Assembly: GCA_032191485.1 (NCBI GenBank) | Contig: JAVDOI010000043.1 | Coordinates: 124,001-188,000 of the forward strand | Length of the DNA: 64,000 bases | DNA from: Leptoclinus maculatus | Lineage: Eukaryota; Chordata; Actinopteri; Perciformes; Stichaeidae | Direction of reading: 5' to 3' | Shown here: positions 39,128-52,127 of the stretch, one piece after another | Position numbering within the stretch: position 1 is the first letter of the stretch | How the letters are laid out: every line of letters starts with the position of its first letter | Program-made: the position numbers and the translations under genes | Notes under the pieces: model-generated | Seen by the model: only the letters and a program-made list of their open reading frames with translations | The model's database searches: none | What the model was told of the DNA's origin: nothing

Positions 39128-41905
39128 GTCGACCCCCGGCGGGACACTCGGTCGAGGCTCGCGGGGCACTAAAAGACTACTTTAACAAAATAAATAAACG
39201 ATCCAGATGTACCATCCCCTGCAACCGAGGCCGGGGCGTAGTTGTGGTTAGTTTGCAACAGTTTCCCTGTCCGCATCCACGGCAAAAAGTTGCACACAAC
39301 CCAGCGATTTGCTACACGCACATGTGCTCGGCCCGTCGATCAGCTGCATGTCATCCAAAAATCACACATCCAATGTCACGTCAATGCATATATTTATACG
39401 GTGGCGTGTTTTGCAGCGCGTCTCTCTCTGCTCCGGTCCTCCACTGTTTGCATGGGCAGCGACTCGAAACGCCAGAACAGTTCCGTGCTGTCCCAGCACG
39501 AGCTCGCTTGCGTGCTTTAAAACGTGGCTGTGGACGGCTCCTGTGTAAACACAAGTCGCCCAGAGAAATCTGATTTCTTGGACGCCGCTCCTGAGCGCAC
39601 AACGGGGCGGCGCATTACAGACCCAACCCCGGAATCCGATTACACTGAAGCTTAGCCGGCGTGGTCGCTAGGTTCCTTTTTCCCTTTCTAAAAAAAACAT
39701 ACATGCATCGCATGCTTGTTTATCGCCTTTTAATGCAGTCTCCAGGTCTGTGACCCTTTCTTCCACAACGCCCCGTAAGGCGGAGCGGCTGTGTGCGCGT
39801 TGACGACCCGCCCCAACCGTCCCATGTGCTGGGGAAGTGGGCAGGGACAGAGCCGCTGCGTGAAACGTGACAAGCGGGAGGCTCCACCTTTTTCTACACA
39901 GCAGCATAATAACTGGAAAACCTCTTCCACGGTAGTGCGGATTTGTGTTTAGGGGCCCCCTCATGGCGGCGGTCCTCCGGGCCAGACACTCAGTTGTAAA
40001 TCCTACCTACCAACTGACATCAGCCGGTGTAAAGAGACCAGACTCGGCCGTACACTTGGCTATATGTTGGCAGCACAACACGCAAGAGTTCACAACTAAG
40101 TGTTTACAAGCAGGCCGTGCTGATTCATAGTCTTGGAGAGCTGTAATCACATCTGATGCGCTGGAGTTCCCATCGAATTCTGAGCACTCCTCCTATCCCC
40201 CAAAATAGTATCTGAGCCATAAGAACTAAATTAAGCACAAGAGCTGTGCAGCCTACGAAACCCCGCTCTGCTGGTGAGCAACACGTTAACATATCCTACC
40301 TGTATACTTATAACACAGCTGCCCCCAGACCCTTATTTGATGAAATAATAGTTGTATTTTTGTTCTTGGAGTGCTGGCATGGTACGATGTCTACGATGTA
40401 TTGTGGGGAAAATCTAAACATGCAATCGTACACAATCTGCACACTAGATAACTAAAGCATGCCTTCAGATCCTCAGACTTCCCATTAGGAACCACCATCA
40501 GACTGGAAGAGTACCCAAAAGTAGAGAGTCCGAATGATTTCCCTGTGGACTCTGCATATACTGAGTAGTAAGATGGTAAACAGTGGCAGTAATTTACAGC
40601 AATTGTTTTAGTGTGTAATTGCTTTATTTTGCTCTGAGCTGTGAAGTTGGGATGAAATAACCACAAACTGCAAGGTTTACATTTAATCATAGTTTATTGC
40701 ATCATTGTTGTGTGGCATCAAAGTGAAGACAAGAGCAAAGTGGAAAAAAGGGCGAAGGCCTCAGAACCACACGGTGGCCATTTGAGCATAGCAAGGGGGA
40801 AAACAGAGTAAAAGAAAGTTTTCATAAATTGTCTAAAAAACTGTCTAAAGTTCACATGGACCATGTGGTATAAAGGATGCTGTAAAGCGGGCTAATCACA
40901 ATCCATAACCCAAGATAAAAAATAATACAACTGCAGTGCTCACTGTGGCGACGTATTGATTGTGTACACTCTAAAAGTACCACACCAGAGGGGGCCTGAC
41001 GTTTAGTGCAATATAGGACCAGAACCATAACACCGTTAGACAAAACTAATGCAGTCTGATGAAACAGTCCATGAAGTTTATAAAAAGTTCAGTTTGAACT
41101 GTTTTAGAAGTGTTGACTCAACGGAATGGACATTTCGGAGGATGTGTTTTGTGGTACTTGTATTGCGTTAATACAGACAGGTGTTTCAATTATTTTGTCC
41201 ACCCCACCACTGAGGGTAGAGCAACAAACAAAAACACCTCTCTGCATAATGCGATGCAGTTCAGCAGCAGCTCTCTAGAGCAGGCTGTTTGTTAAAAGGT
41301 ACAATATGCAAAAAAACTAGACAAAAATAATTCCTCTCCATCACATATGACCTGCTGCCTTCTGCCTGGATTTTCTCTTTCCTTCTTTTTTTGCTGTGTC
41401 CAACACCGCCGCTCGCTATCTGCTACCGAGGCACGAGTCCCCCTCTGGCTCTGTCGGATAACAAAGCGGCCGTTGTTCTCGTATTGGGATGAGAACGGGT
41501 TGTTACGTGGCTGTGTTTCCCCCTGTGCGTCTCTCTCTCTCTCTCTCTCCTCGGCTGTGTGCAGAGTGACTGAGTGTCTGTGTTCCCAAGCACACACCTG
41601 CCCCTGGGCTGCATTCGTTGCCAAATCAGCACCTTCCCGCAAGTTTGTGTTTGAGGTGTAGAAGTGTTTTATTTGTGCTTTAGAACGTAAGGGCCGTGAA
41701 ACACTCAGCAAATAACATTTTGTTTCTCCGACTCTCTGCTTTTTGTTCTCACCAACGCATGACGACTGCCCGTAGCAGACTGTCAGACCCCAATGAACTA
41801 AAATGGGTTTCTAAAGGGAATCTCTGGAACACTACCACTTCTGTCCACAGGGGCCGCCAAATTCAACACAAAGTGAAAGTTCCTTGTAGTAACTTTAAAG
41901 TGGGA

Positions 41906-42202
41906 TTTATTACTTATTAGACTGCATTAGTTATCATGCTACCTCGATGAATGAATGGGAAGAAGTACACTTAATCTTGGCATTCAAAGTGAAGACGAGC
42001 TTTTTCAACTATTGGAACAGCTGTTTGCCCTAAAAAGTAAATCATGTGGAACAACGAAAGTGCAAAGCAGACAATTGACAGTAATTTGTTTCCACATTGT
42101 GCGACAGCCAGAAGGCCCCCCCCCCCCCCCACACACACACACACGTGTCATGCTGTTTGTTACATGTAAACTGGGGTGGAATTTCCACAAGCACTTCAGC
42201 AA
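41906..42202 (-). other. commd6: probable commd6 3' UTR and nearest poly(A) signal
   Basis: The first AATAAA on the minus strand after the stop is at 41911-41906. Others lie further on, at 41668 and 40698-40693. A poly(C)/(CA)n run at 42117-42144 falls inside the UTR. The poly(A) choice is inferred. Confidence 0.35.
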
Positions 42203-44559
42203 TCACACAGTCTCCATAACAGCTGCCATCTCCTTGAACTGCTTGTGAAAGTTCTGCCAGGGACAAAAAAAAAAGGAAATCAATCACAAAAATCAATCCC
42301 GTGATAAATTGCACCAAAGAACATTACATTCACATCAACAAACACACACCTGGAACTGTGGAACGGTCATTTCAAAAGACCTGTGACGAATCTGTCCAGA
42401 GGGCTCGACGATCTTCAGCAGCAGAGACACATATGGGGAGTTGAGCGATCGGCAGGTGTCGGAGCTCACTGCCATGCCGAGCTTCCACTGCATGTCCACC
42501 AACTAGCAAGATGCAGCAAACAAACAAAGTCTCATCAGCCTCCAATAGAGACAAACTCATCAAGAAATATTTGAAAATGACATTTGGGCATACCTGGCCG
42601 ATGCTGAGCATGGCCTGGACCTCCTGCTGAGCATGGACCGATGCACCATGTTCACTCCACAGCCTGTGCAACACCTGAAGGGAAGCCTTCGGCCACTTGT
42701 TACTTCCTTCTTCCAGCCTCGACACAAGGTCATCCCCAGAGAGGTCGCTCTTCCCAGCGGACCTGATGATACAAATGTCACCCGACACTGCAATGAAGTG
42801 CATCTTTGTGTAAAGATTTAGCATTTTACCAGGCGCATAACCCCCGGATAAAGGCTGTTAAAGCTCCGTTACACAATTGGCGACCCACGCTATAGGCATA
42901 AAAATGCATGCAAATGCATCAAACTGGACAAACACAACATGTTGGGCCTCGATCAATACCATCAGGAATAAACGTGGGCTGACACATTCTAACACACCAC
43001 GTTCATAGGCAAAAAAAATAAGACACAAATAGATACCTGAATGATAACATGAGAAATCTGATCATGTTCTGCAGAGCTTCATGGTCAAGTCTGACTCCAG
43101 CTCTCTGAAATCTCTGTGCAGAAAAAAAAGAACAAAACAAGTACTGAAAGAGGAACTTGGGAAGCCGGGTTACTAGAAGTTAAAAAAATATTCTGGGGAA
43201 ATATTGACTCACGTCAGAAATTTCGGCTGAATCCACTCCTCTGGTTTGCCCTTGAAGAAAATTCAGAATGTGCCGACACTGTGGAGATTAGGAGATTAGT
43301 TATCGGAACTGCAGCACAACCTCTATGGCGGCGACGCCACATCCTGTGCGACTTGTGCGGAGCGCGGCTGCTAAAAGCCCTACAATGAACACCATCATCC
43401 TGTATTTAACATCCCATTGTCAATCCCACTGAGAGGTTTCATGCTGTGGCAAACAATATGACATGAAGTGTGAAGAGAGATGCTGCTTTACATTTTTGTC
43501 AATTAAGATATTTAGTCTGTGGCACGACGTGTGACCTGTGCGGTGTTCCTCTTCTCAGCACGTCTTCAATGTTACTCAAGGACTATGCTGCACGCCTCGT
43601 TATTATTATTTTCTTTTTCATTAACCTGTTTCCTTGCATGGGAACATGTACAAAGAGAGATCAAATATACTCACTGCTTCAGTCAACAGATCTGGAGAAA
43701 GCTGACAGATGTTGTCCACAGCTTTGTTGACACCTGGAGTACAGAAGTGAAGTGAGTCAGGGCGTCATTAGAGTCAGTCTATGTTAATCATGGTCCCTCT
43801 GCGTCCTTTTTAAAAGGGCACGCAAGCAAATTCGACTGCGAAGGAATCTTGCAAATTATTCATCTATGATTAAAACTATTGCAAATATGTCAGTGTGACG
43901 TTACTCAGAACTTTATTCAGTAATAGAACGCATATTCAGGACAGGAAAGAAGAGAAGACGCCAAGGGACAAGGAGGGACACCGCATAAGGCAAGACAACA
44001 TTTAAAATAATAATTAGGACTAATAGTTTATAAATCAGAAATAAAATAATTAATCCAATTTCAAGAAAGGTGTCACATGAAATACTTGTTTGCATGTATT
44101 GTGGAGTTTGATAAAAAGATGTTAACCTGTTGAGCTGTGCCTCTAGTTCAGAATCAAAACAAAGATGGCCGCCAGCCGAGTACCTGGACGGGCAATTGAG
44201 CCGCAACTTGGTTAAACGGGTTAAAACCTTCTTTTTTAAACATAGCACAGCTCACATGATGTATTTTATGTGAGGGATTAAATATAGTGAGAACAGCGGT
44301 GAGTGGCACGGTTATGCGTGGCACTGGTAACGTTACACCGGTTAGGGTAAAGCTGGGGTTAAGCGTCGCAGAGGACGGGTTTAGGGATATCGTTTGTTCC
44401 AGCTAACGCTAATGTTACAGGTAGCTAACGCTACTAAATGAATGGATGGGAGAAGCCTCTTCGTCTCTCTAGTCAAACTGCAATCTACTGAAAACACTGT
44501 ACGGCGAAGCAGCATGATGTAAATGGAAGCTCACCATACGACTCCTCTGCTGCTGGCAT
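42203..44559 (-). CDS. commd6: COMM domain-containing protein 6, full-length 199-residue form; 7 coding exons
   Basis: COMMD6 is a subunit of the COMMD ring in the Commander/CCC complex (endosomal recycling, NF-kB control). Coding exons: 44559-44535, 43733-43675, 43278-43213, 43113-43037, 42762-42594, 42502-42350 and 42253-42203. All junctions are GT-AG and in frame. The protein starts MPAAEESYGVNKAVDNICQL (ATG with A at -3). It has a helical HN-type N-domain (about 5-115) and a C-terminal COMM domain (about 133-199) with LVDMQWKLGMAVSSDTCRSL, FEMTVPQFQNF and the end KEMAAVMETV. The COMM domain closely matches human COMMD6, but the human protein is only about 85 residues and lacks the HN domain. 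The gene lies between tbc1d4 and uchl3 as in human. The first exon encodes only 8 residues and is the least certain; its GT donor and phase fit exactly. Confidence 0.93.
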
Positions 44560-45059
44560 CCTCTCGGACAAGCGTCACGTCTGACCGCCGTGCAGTGTTG
44601 ACAACGTTCTTTAGCGAATTCTCTCAAAAAAGAAGGAGAATGGATTATTATCCTTTAAACCCCTCGAGTAACAAACAGAGCTACTTTCTGTGCAGAGAAA
44701 AGTCCTCTCATTCAAGAGAATCGGTAATACTGCTCTTCTTCTTTCTCTTTCTCGGCGTTTCGCAGCTACCGTAAAGCGTTTCTACCGCCACCTGCTGTGT
44801 TGGAGGGTCATCGGATACTTTTGGTTGTTACGCTTACAGCAGCTTTGTTTTTCTGTTTGTGAAAAAGGAGCAGGCTCATTTCACCTCGGCCGAATTAAAA
44901 AAAAAGAAAAAAAAAAGTGTTTGAGGTATAGAAGTTACTTTCTGGATGTACAGTATCTCCTGCTGTAAAAAGCTGCGGTGACTGGCAATTTAAACTTTCA
45001 TCAATTTCAAAATGAATCACACTACTATAACATATGTTATAACTATGTTATGCCAAATC

Positions 45060-45258
45060 ACACTATATTATGATATCACACTTTGTTCACACGTTATTAT
45101 GATACATCACACTATGTCATGCCATCACACTGTACTATGACATCACACTATGTCATGCCATCACACTGTACTATGACATCACACTATATTTTGAAATCAC
45201 ACTATACTATGACATCACACTATATTTTGAAATCACACTATACTATGACATCACTGTT
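45060..45258. repeat. tandem repeat with 18-bp sub-unit and 36-bp higher-order unit
   Basis: Units of the type CATCACACTATACTATGA alternate between two variants (ACTATGTCATGC / ACTGTACTATGA, then ATATTTTGAA / ATACTATGAC). This gives a 36-bp period. The array lies between commd6 and uchl3. The left units are more diverged than the right ones. Confidence 0.75.
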
Positions 45259-46390
45259 GAATCCTGGAGCCTTGAGATATTTATTCAGTCAAACATGAAA
45301 TTATGCTAAATGAAAGATGCATTGCACATATATCTGTTACAGTATTATGACTGAGGTGTTTGATCAATAAAATAGAGTATTTCATACATTCTACAAATGA
45401 CAGTAGAACCAGGACAGAGTACAGGATCTGCTTTAAAGTTATTAGTGTAGTTAAAGTGTTCAGAAAGACAAGACAAGGAAGCAAAGACAAAGAAAAGAAG
45501 CTTAATGAAACACATTATGTGAATTGTTTTTAGTTGCTTGTAACACAAGCACTTGACTGTAGATCGCCAATCTAAACAGCTGTTACTGTGTTATTGTTCG
45601 TGTCTACTGGACTGTAAATGGAGAATGGAGTTTCTGCCATCTAGTGTCACATTTGGCTTCGGCAGCGAAAGACAACAGATTCAGACAGCAAGGCCGAGAT
45701 CCTCCTTGTGGCACTGGCACCACAGTGGCAAGTCTGTGGCAAGCTACTACTACATTTCACTTCATAATACATAACACTTATATACCATAATATTTATAAT
45801 CTACCAACCTTTTTGATTTAATTCAGTACATTTTTTAAATTTAAAACGTTATACCACCACTATGTTACTTTACTTCTAGGAGACTGTTAGTCTAAGCACA
45901 ACACTGGTATTACTTTTCCACCAGGTAAACCTGAATACGCACACCTCTCTTGAGTATAACAGCAATTATAACCGCACAACTATCTAGATTCTAATCAACT
46001 GGAGAAAAAACTTTGAATATTAACAGGCCCCATTGAAATTGGATGGAAATGTAACTCAGCAACGGTCCGAATAAGTCAATCCATGTAGCTGTCTTAAAAC
46101 TGTATGTGTTGAGCAACCATGTTCAACTTTATTTTGAAATTTACTTTATTGAAATACTTCTGCTAACAACGTTATGGCGTTTTGAAACAAAAATGAACAA
46201 AAATAGTCTTCACTAATTATTAAGCCTACTTTAATAGTCATAAATAACTAGCTGCAATATTGAATAACAAAGTTTTTCACTTTTTTGTGTTTTTTTTTTA
46301 ACTTTTTCGTGGCATCTAAACATCTGCAGAGTGCCAACTGACACTGACAAGTGGTTATGCCTAAATGTTTGAAGTCGGAAAATATCTCCA

Positions 46391-47435
46391 CTTGTCCTCT
46401 TCTTAAATGTGTCAGTAGGTGCCACGCGCTGCTAGTGCCAATAGTTGTCACAGGACTGCCACTAGTGTCAATCCTCTGACTAGTGGAAATCCTCTGACTA
46501 GTGGAAATCCTCTGACTAGTGGCACTCGTCTGACTAGTGGCATTCCTCTGACTAGTGGCATCCTCTGACTAATGGCAGTCCTCTGACTAGTGGCAGTCCT
46601 CTGACTAGTGGCAACCTCTGACTAGTGGCAATCCTCTGACTAGTGGCACTCGTCTGACTAGTGGCATTCCTCTGACTAGTGGCAATATTCTGACTAGTGG
46701 CAATCATCTGACTAGTGGCATCCTCTGACTAGTGGCATTTCTCTGACTAGTGGCAATTGTTTGACTAGTGGAAATCATCTGACTAGTGGAAATTGTCTGA
46801 CTAGTGGCAATCCTCTGACTAGTGGCAATCCTCTGACAACTAGTGGCAGTCCTCTGACTAGTGGCAATCGTCTGACAACTAGTGGCAGTCTTCTGACTAG
46901 TGGCAATCCTCTGACTAGTGGCAATCCTCTGACTAGTGGCAATCCTCTGACTAGTGGCAATCCTCTGACTAGTGGCAATCGTCTGACAACTAGTGGCAGT
47001 CTTCTGACTAGTGGCAATCCTCTGACTAGTGGCAGTCTTCTGACTAGTGGCAATCCTCTGACTAGTGGCAGTCTTCTGACTAGTGGCAATCCTCTGACTA
47101 GTGGCAATCCTCTGACTAGTGGCAATCGTCTGACAACTAGTGGCAGTCCTCTGACTAGTGGCAATCCTCTGACTAGTGGCAATCCTCTGACTAGTGGCAA
47201 TCGTCTGACAACTAGTGGCAGTCTTCTGACTTGTGGCAATCCTCTGACTAGTGGCAATCGTCTGACAACTAGTGGCAGTCTTCTGACTAGTGGCAATCCT
47301 CTGACTAGTGGCATTTCTCTGACTAGTGACAATCGTCTGACAACTAGTGGCAGTCCCGTGACAAGTGGTGGCACTCCTGTGGCACTATTGACACTGGCAG
47401 CTCATGGCTACTGACACCTAAAAGCAGAGGAAGAG
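46391..47435. repeat. 18-bp minisatellite (core CTGACTAGTGGCAATCCT) flanked by inverted repeats
   Basis: About 50 tandem units run from roughly 46471 to 47345. Each is built on CTGACTAGTGGCA plus a variable AATCCT/AATCGT/GTCTTC tail, with periodic 21-bp variants containing TCTGACAACTAGTGGCAGT. The flanks at about 46391-46470 and 47345-47435 are imperfect inverted copies of each other (GTGTCAGTAG ... CACAGGACTGCC on each strand). Because 18 and 21 are multiples of 3, long frames stay open on both strands. These are by-products, not proteins. Confidence 0.85.
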
Positions 47436-48294
47436 TTAAGATAGTGTATTTTGGATTGGACTTTTTACAGATTTTAATTTTAAAACGTTTTGAATTATAC
47501 ATACTTTTAAATTATAATAAAACTGATTATTTTCATTATTTTGCGCGATTGTTGTAAATGATTATACAAATAATTATTTGGAAAGAATGTGTTTTGTTCC
47601 TTTTTGTTTAAAAAACAGCGAAATCATACTGAATGAGAAACAAAAAGTACAACGTGGTTACTCTTTTAAGGATGTACACAGAGAACAAGTGGCTCAGGTG
47701 ACTCAACTCGCTCGCCACAGACTTGCCACTACACGCTGTCCACTGTCAATAATCGCACTCGCTGTCTCTCATGAATCGAACCAGTTCGCTAATTTGCGAG
47801 ATTAAAAAATAAATAAAACTCATTATTATAGCAACATTATCAGTGAAGACGATTAGGAACACGGCCATTAATACAAAATAAAGCGGACGAAATGTCGCAC
47901 TGTGTAGAACAGAACTGGGCAACCACAACCACTGAGAAGTGTTTCTGAAGTAACGCCTGCGACTCTGGAATGATCCACTGTTGGGTGGTGTGGGAAGCAC
48001 ATTAAAAACGGCTTTTTATTACAGACAAAGAACCATGACACAATTATCTACGATATAATAAAATAACATACCTATGTTTATAATATATGTAACTTGTATT
48101 TTTATGGTGTAAAGTATTGGGTGTGGTGTATTTATGGTTTATGAAGAGGCAAGCACCCCTGCATATTATTTAAATGTCAGGGTGCACTCTCCTGATGCGG
48201 AAGCGAATTTGAGCTGTCAAACAGATTTTGGTGAATCAGTTTCAGCGGTTTAGCTCTCGGCAGACAGGAAAGTAACTGTTGACGTTGCTTCAGA

Positions 48295-51200
48295 ATGGAT
48301 AGTCCACGCTGGTTGCCCCTGGAGTCAAATCCAGAAGTATGTATCGTTGATACTTCTTCAAACTTTGTCGTTTTTATCGAAGCCATTCATTGACAAGCAT
48401 GTGAGGGCTAGCTAACTTTGAGCTAGCAGTTAGAACAAAAGCTGAATACCGGTGTGGCTGCTTCGCCAAATCCAAAAGCAATTTGACTGATACTTCTATT
48501 TGTGTGCTTTCATTTCAGGTCATGACCAAGGTGAGAATTTTCTTCAGATTTAATTTAACACCAGATGGGTCTTAATAAACAGCGACAAAGAGACTTGCAG
48601 AGGGACAAGGCCTACCCAGCAATGGTGCTGCCTCCAACGTAACGCTATCATTTCAGAGTAAAGTTAATTTGGTCTAATTTCATGCAGCTGTCCATGGGAT
48701 TTTCAATAACATCTCACTAAAACATGTAGCCTCTGTCCTGCAGTAGAGATTTCCTTTTTGAAGTAGCCAAAGCCTCTGAGCAAAGTGATCAATGTAACCC
48801 CGGATTAATCACACACAATGCTGTCCACATTTAACAATGGGAAGAGGTTGGATGTCTCAGTCTGTGCCAGCTCATCAGGATCACTTGGTAAAGCTCTACT
48901 GCACAGGTTAACAGTTTGCCACTGATGATGAGGGGAAACAGACAGTTTGGAATTGGTACATTTCCTATTCTATTCCTATTTCTATTCATTTAAATTCATT
49001 GCAAGTGTAACCAGTCAACACGCAGCAGGTCAGCGGTACATGGAAAATGGGATATTTATCCACAGTTTCAATTGGACATATGACAATTAAGTTTCCAATA
49101 AAAGATCGGTAATTAATTAATACTTGCTTGGGTTTTGATAATCTTACAGGAAACTCTCTGTCAGATTTTCTCACAGAAATGTAGTCTGCTGTCATGCAGT
49201 GAATATTTCTTTGAGTGTAATGACATTGACTTGTTTTAAAAATATATATATATTATATTATGTTGCGGACAGGACAGGAATAAGTTATATCCGGAGCCAG
49301 CGATAACGTACAACTTAACTTTGAGGTCAACTTTTCTACCTTGCTGAGATGTCGTTCGGTTAGCTTTACGCTAAGGTTAGCGCACAAATGAACTCTCAGC
49401 TTTTGTGTAGTTCGTCAACTGCTTGGGAATGAGACCAACCTGGCAATTTGGAGACGTCTACGGGTTGGATCCAGAGCTTCTCGGCATGGTACCAAGACCA
49501 GTGTGTGCAGTGCTGCTTCTCTTCCCGATGACCGATAAGGTACTGTTGTATGAACTGCATGTGGATATAGGCCATAATGGAGCTCTCCACATGGATGCAT
49601 GTTGTGACTCAACAATTGCTGTACATGTTGTACAGGATCATGTCCATGTGCTAAGAAACAATGTTCAACAGAGATTTCTCTTCTCTCCTCCTCCTTCTGT
49701 GCAGTACGAGGCTTTCAAGCAAGAAGAAGAAGAGAAACTCAAGGGTCAGCGACAGGAGGTGTCTCCGGACGTCTACTTCATCAAGCAAACTATTGGAAAC
49801 GCCTGTGGAACAATAGGATTAATTCACGCAGTGGCGAACAACCAGGCTCACCTGGAATTCGGTGAGTATTCATGCTGTTCACGTCATATTCAATGGAAGA
49901 GAGTCGTATGACTGCAGAGTGGATTGTGTCGTGTGTGGGTTAAAATGACTGAGAGGACCATATGACACTATATCCACTCAATTTGGATTTGAATACATTT
50001 TTAGAACAAAACTAGCAGCAAAACAATTAAAGGCATTGTTTTGTTTTCTCTCTCTAGAACAGTTATGTATCAGTTTTAAGACAAGAAACCAATTTAATGT
50101 ATCTAGCCTACAATACACAGCCTCTGATTACAATATCTATAATATACATAGAGGTCGCCTGATAGTGGATTGTTAAACGATAGTACTGAGCAGGAACATT
50201 TTGGACATTTTTATGGAGTTGAGAATTGCTTTCTGAAAGAATTTCTCTGATATAATCGACATTGAAAAACGCGACTCCAAGTCTGTCCTGGATCAGTGCC
50301 ATCGGCCAAACCGATCACTCGACCTCTACCCGACGCATCACTCATCTCTAGGGCTGCCACTAACGGTTGATTCATCTATCCACCGTTCACAGATACATCG
50401 CTTAATAAACGGTTCATTTTCCTCCAAAGAATCAAATTGAACATTTCATTTAAGTCCATCTTGACAAACTGTCGTCGTATAATTAAGCAAACACCATAAG
50501 ATGCGCTGCGGCATGAAATCTGCTGTTTTTTCCCTTATAACACTTATTCAGTTATAATATTGATATTTGATTGAGCGTCTACGTCATCAATTACGCCCAC
50601 AAATTGCTGCACCCCCCCCCCCCCCCAGCTCTGAATCCATAGATTTGACTACATGTTGTCCTTTGTCCTCAGAGTCTGATTCTCCACTGAAGAAGTTTAT
50701 CGAGCAAACGTCTAAAATGACCTCCGAGGAAAGAGCCGCCTTCCTGGAAAAAGACGAGGTAAGAAAACACATCTTTGCTCAAGGACGGGGTGATGAAGTG
50801 GTCACTAAAGCATCTATGTCCAGGTAACGTCAGCTCTGTAGCTGTCAGTTGATGATAACACTGGCCTTGTGTTATGTACTTTTGTTGGAGATTAAATTAC
50901 CATAAAAACCCTACCAGGAACCACTGCGTACCCTCATTGGCTCTTTTCCCTACTTTCTGTTTCAGAGTATACGCGTTACACATGAATCCAGTGCACAGGA
51001 GGGGCAGACTGAGGTCAGTTAAAGGAGCTTCAGACAACACCTCTGGGTTTTTGTTTATTAGGAATGTGTTTAACTCAAATCCCTTTGTGTCTGTTTTAGG
51101 CCCCGAGTCTAGATGAGAAAGTGAACCTGCATTTTATAGCTTTTGTGAATGTTGGAGGACAGTTGTATGAACTGGGTGAGTTAACCACTGTTCCACCACA

Positions 51201-51512
51201 AATATATTGAGCTGCATTTGTCTCATTGTTGATGATAATTACTTACATCCACTTTCTTTTTCATCGTTATGAATCTAGATGGCCGGAAGCCTTTCCCTAT
51301 CGTCCACGGAAAAACCTCAGACGATTGTTTCCTGGAGGTAAGACTGCACATAATAAAACGGGCAAATTGTCATAAATATTGTGTCTCTGGTTGCGTTGCA
51401 AGTCATCGTGTGTTTGATTCCCCCGCAGGACGCTGCAAAGGTTTGTAAGGTCTTCATGGCTCGCGACCCTCAGGAGCTGCGTTTCACCATCATCGCCCTC
51501 TCCAAAGATTAA
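48295..51512 (+). CDS. uchl3: Ubiquitin carboxyl-terminal hydrolase isozyme L3; 9 coding exons, 230 residues
   Basis: Cysteine protease that removes small adducts from the C-terminus of ubiquitin and NEDD8. Exons: 48295-48336, 48519-48530, 49411-49539, 49705-49861, 50673-50758, 50966-51013, 51100-51175, 51279-51337 and 51429-51512. The spliced frame is 230 codons plus stop, the same length as human UCHL3. Catalytic residues fall at identical numbers: Cys95 in GNACGTIG, His169 in VNLHF and Asp184 in YELDGRKPFP. The crossover-loop region around SIRVTHESSAQEGQTEAPSL is present. The start is well supported (A at -3, G at +4; MDSPRWLPLESNPE). Exon 2 is only 12 nt (VMTK). UCHL1 is excluded by sequence and by the neighbours commd6 and lmo7. 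Confidence 0.97.
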
Positions 51513-52127
51513 TACTGAGGAAGCTCCCGTGTGTCCCAGAACACAAAGAGAAACATTACTGCCAAACATTCTCAAGTGCTGACTTCATTGGAACCCCCCC
51601 CCAAAAAAAAAATACTTGTGGAAATTCTAAAATATCCAGGGTATCATTCTGTAGTAATGTTCCATTTTTTAGGGTATAAATCTCTTTAAATTCTGAGGGA
51701 ATCAGAGTGCTGCTGAAAGCTAAAAGTATCCTCACTGCTGAACCCTCCAACTGTAAAACAGATATCAGCTGTACCATCGTGACACTGCACTTAAGTTTGT
51801 TTACGTGGCATGTTTGGCTTTCAATGAAGAAAGAAAGTGAAGAAAGATTCTTCAGCTCAACTTCTTTCTTTATGTGCTCCGTGTTCAGTGACACATGCTG
51901 CATGTATGGATTTGTTTTTGATCATGTGTCCAAACCACATGGTCACAAACCAGCTGAAGAAAGACGTTCAGCAAGGCTTTCGTTACTAAGTCATAGAAAC
52001 AGAGAAGCCTAACTCTGTTGTGTGCAGTAATAATGTTATGAAAAGCTGATTAAAAAATGCAAACTGTACATCCATGTGGAAGGTGCCTACATTTTCCTAA
52101 TAAGAATTACAAATTCTGTCAAATAAA
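51513..52127 (+). other. uchl3: uchl3 3' UTR with poly(A) signal
   Basis: Non-coding sequence follows the uchl3 stop and reaches AATAAA at 52122-52127. A second AATAAA lies at 52252-52257. The first is the likelier end, given a typical UTR length of about 0.6 kb. This is inference from the hexamer alone. Confidence 0.5.

Larger units (their letters stand above)
44560..48294. other. intergenic region between divergent commd6 and uchl3
   Basis: The two genes point away from each other, about 3.7 kb apart. Apart from the 36-bp-period repeat and the 18-bp minisatellite I see no gene. Short frames at 47578-47805 and on the reverse strand at 47746-48000 have no recognisable protein. Confidence 0.6.

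Noticed and set aside
39128..39169. Upstream extension of tbc1d4 beginning at a GTG (VPREPRPSV...)
   Set aside because: No ATG in that stretch. The ATG at 39127 has a good context and gives the expected N-terminus.
46471..47345. CRISPR-like regular repeats
   Set aside because: Head-to-tail units without unique spacers, in a vertebrate genome. It is a minisatellite.
46761..47414. 217-residue open frame (TSGNPL repeats) and its 199-residue antisense partner
   Set aside because: Both arise because the minisatellite unit is a multiple of three and lacks stops. No unique coding sequence or start context supports a protein.
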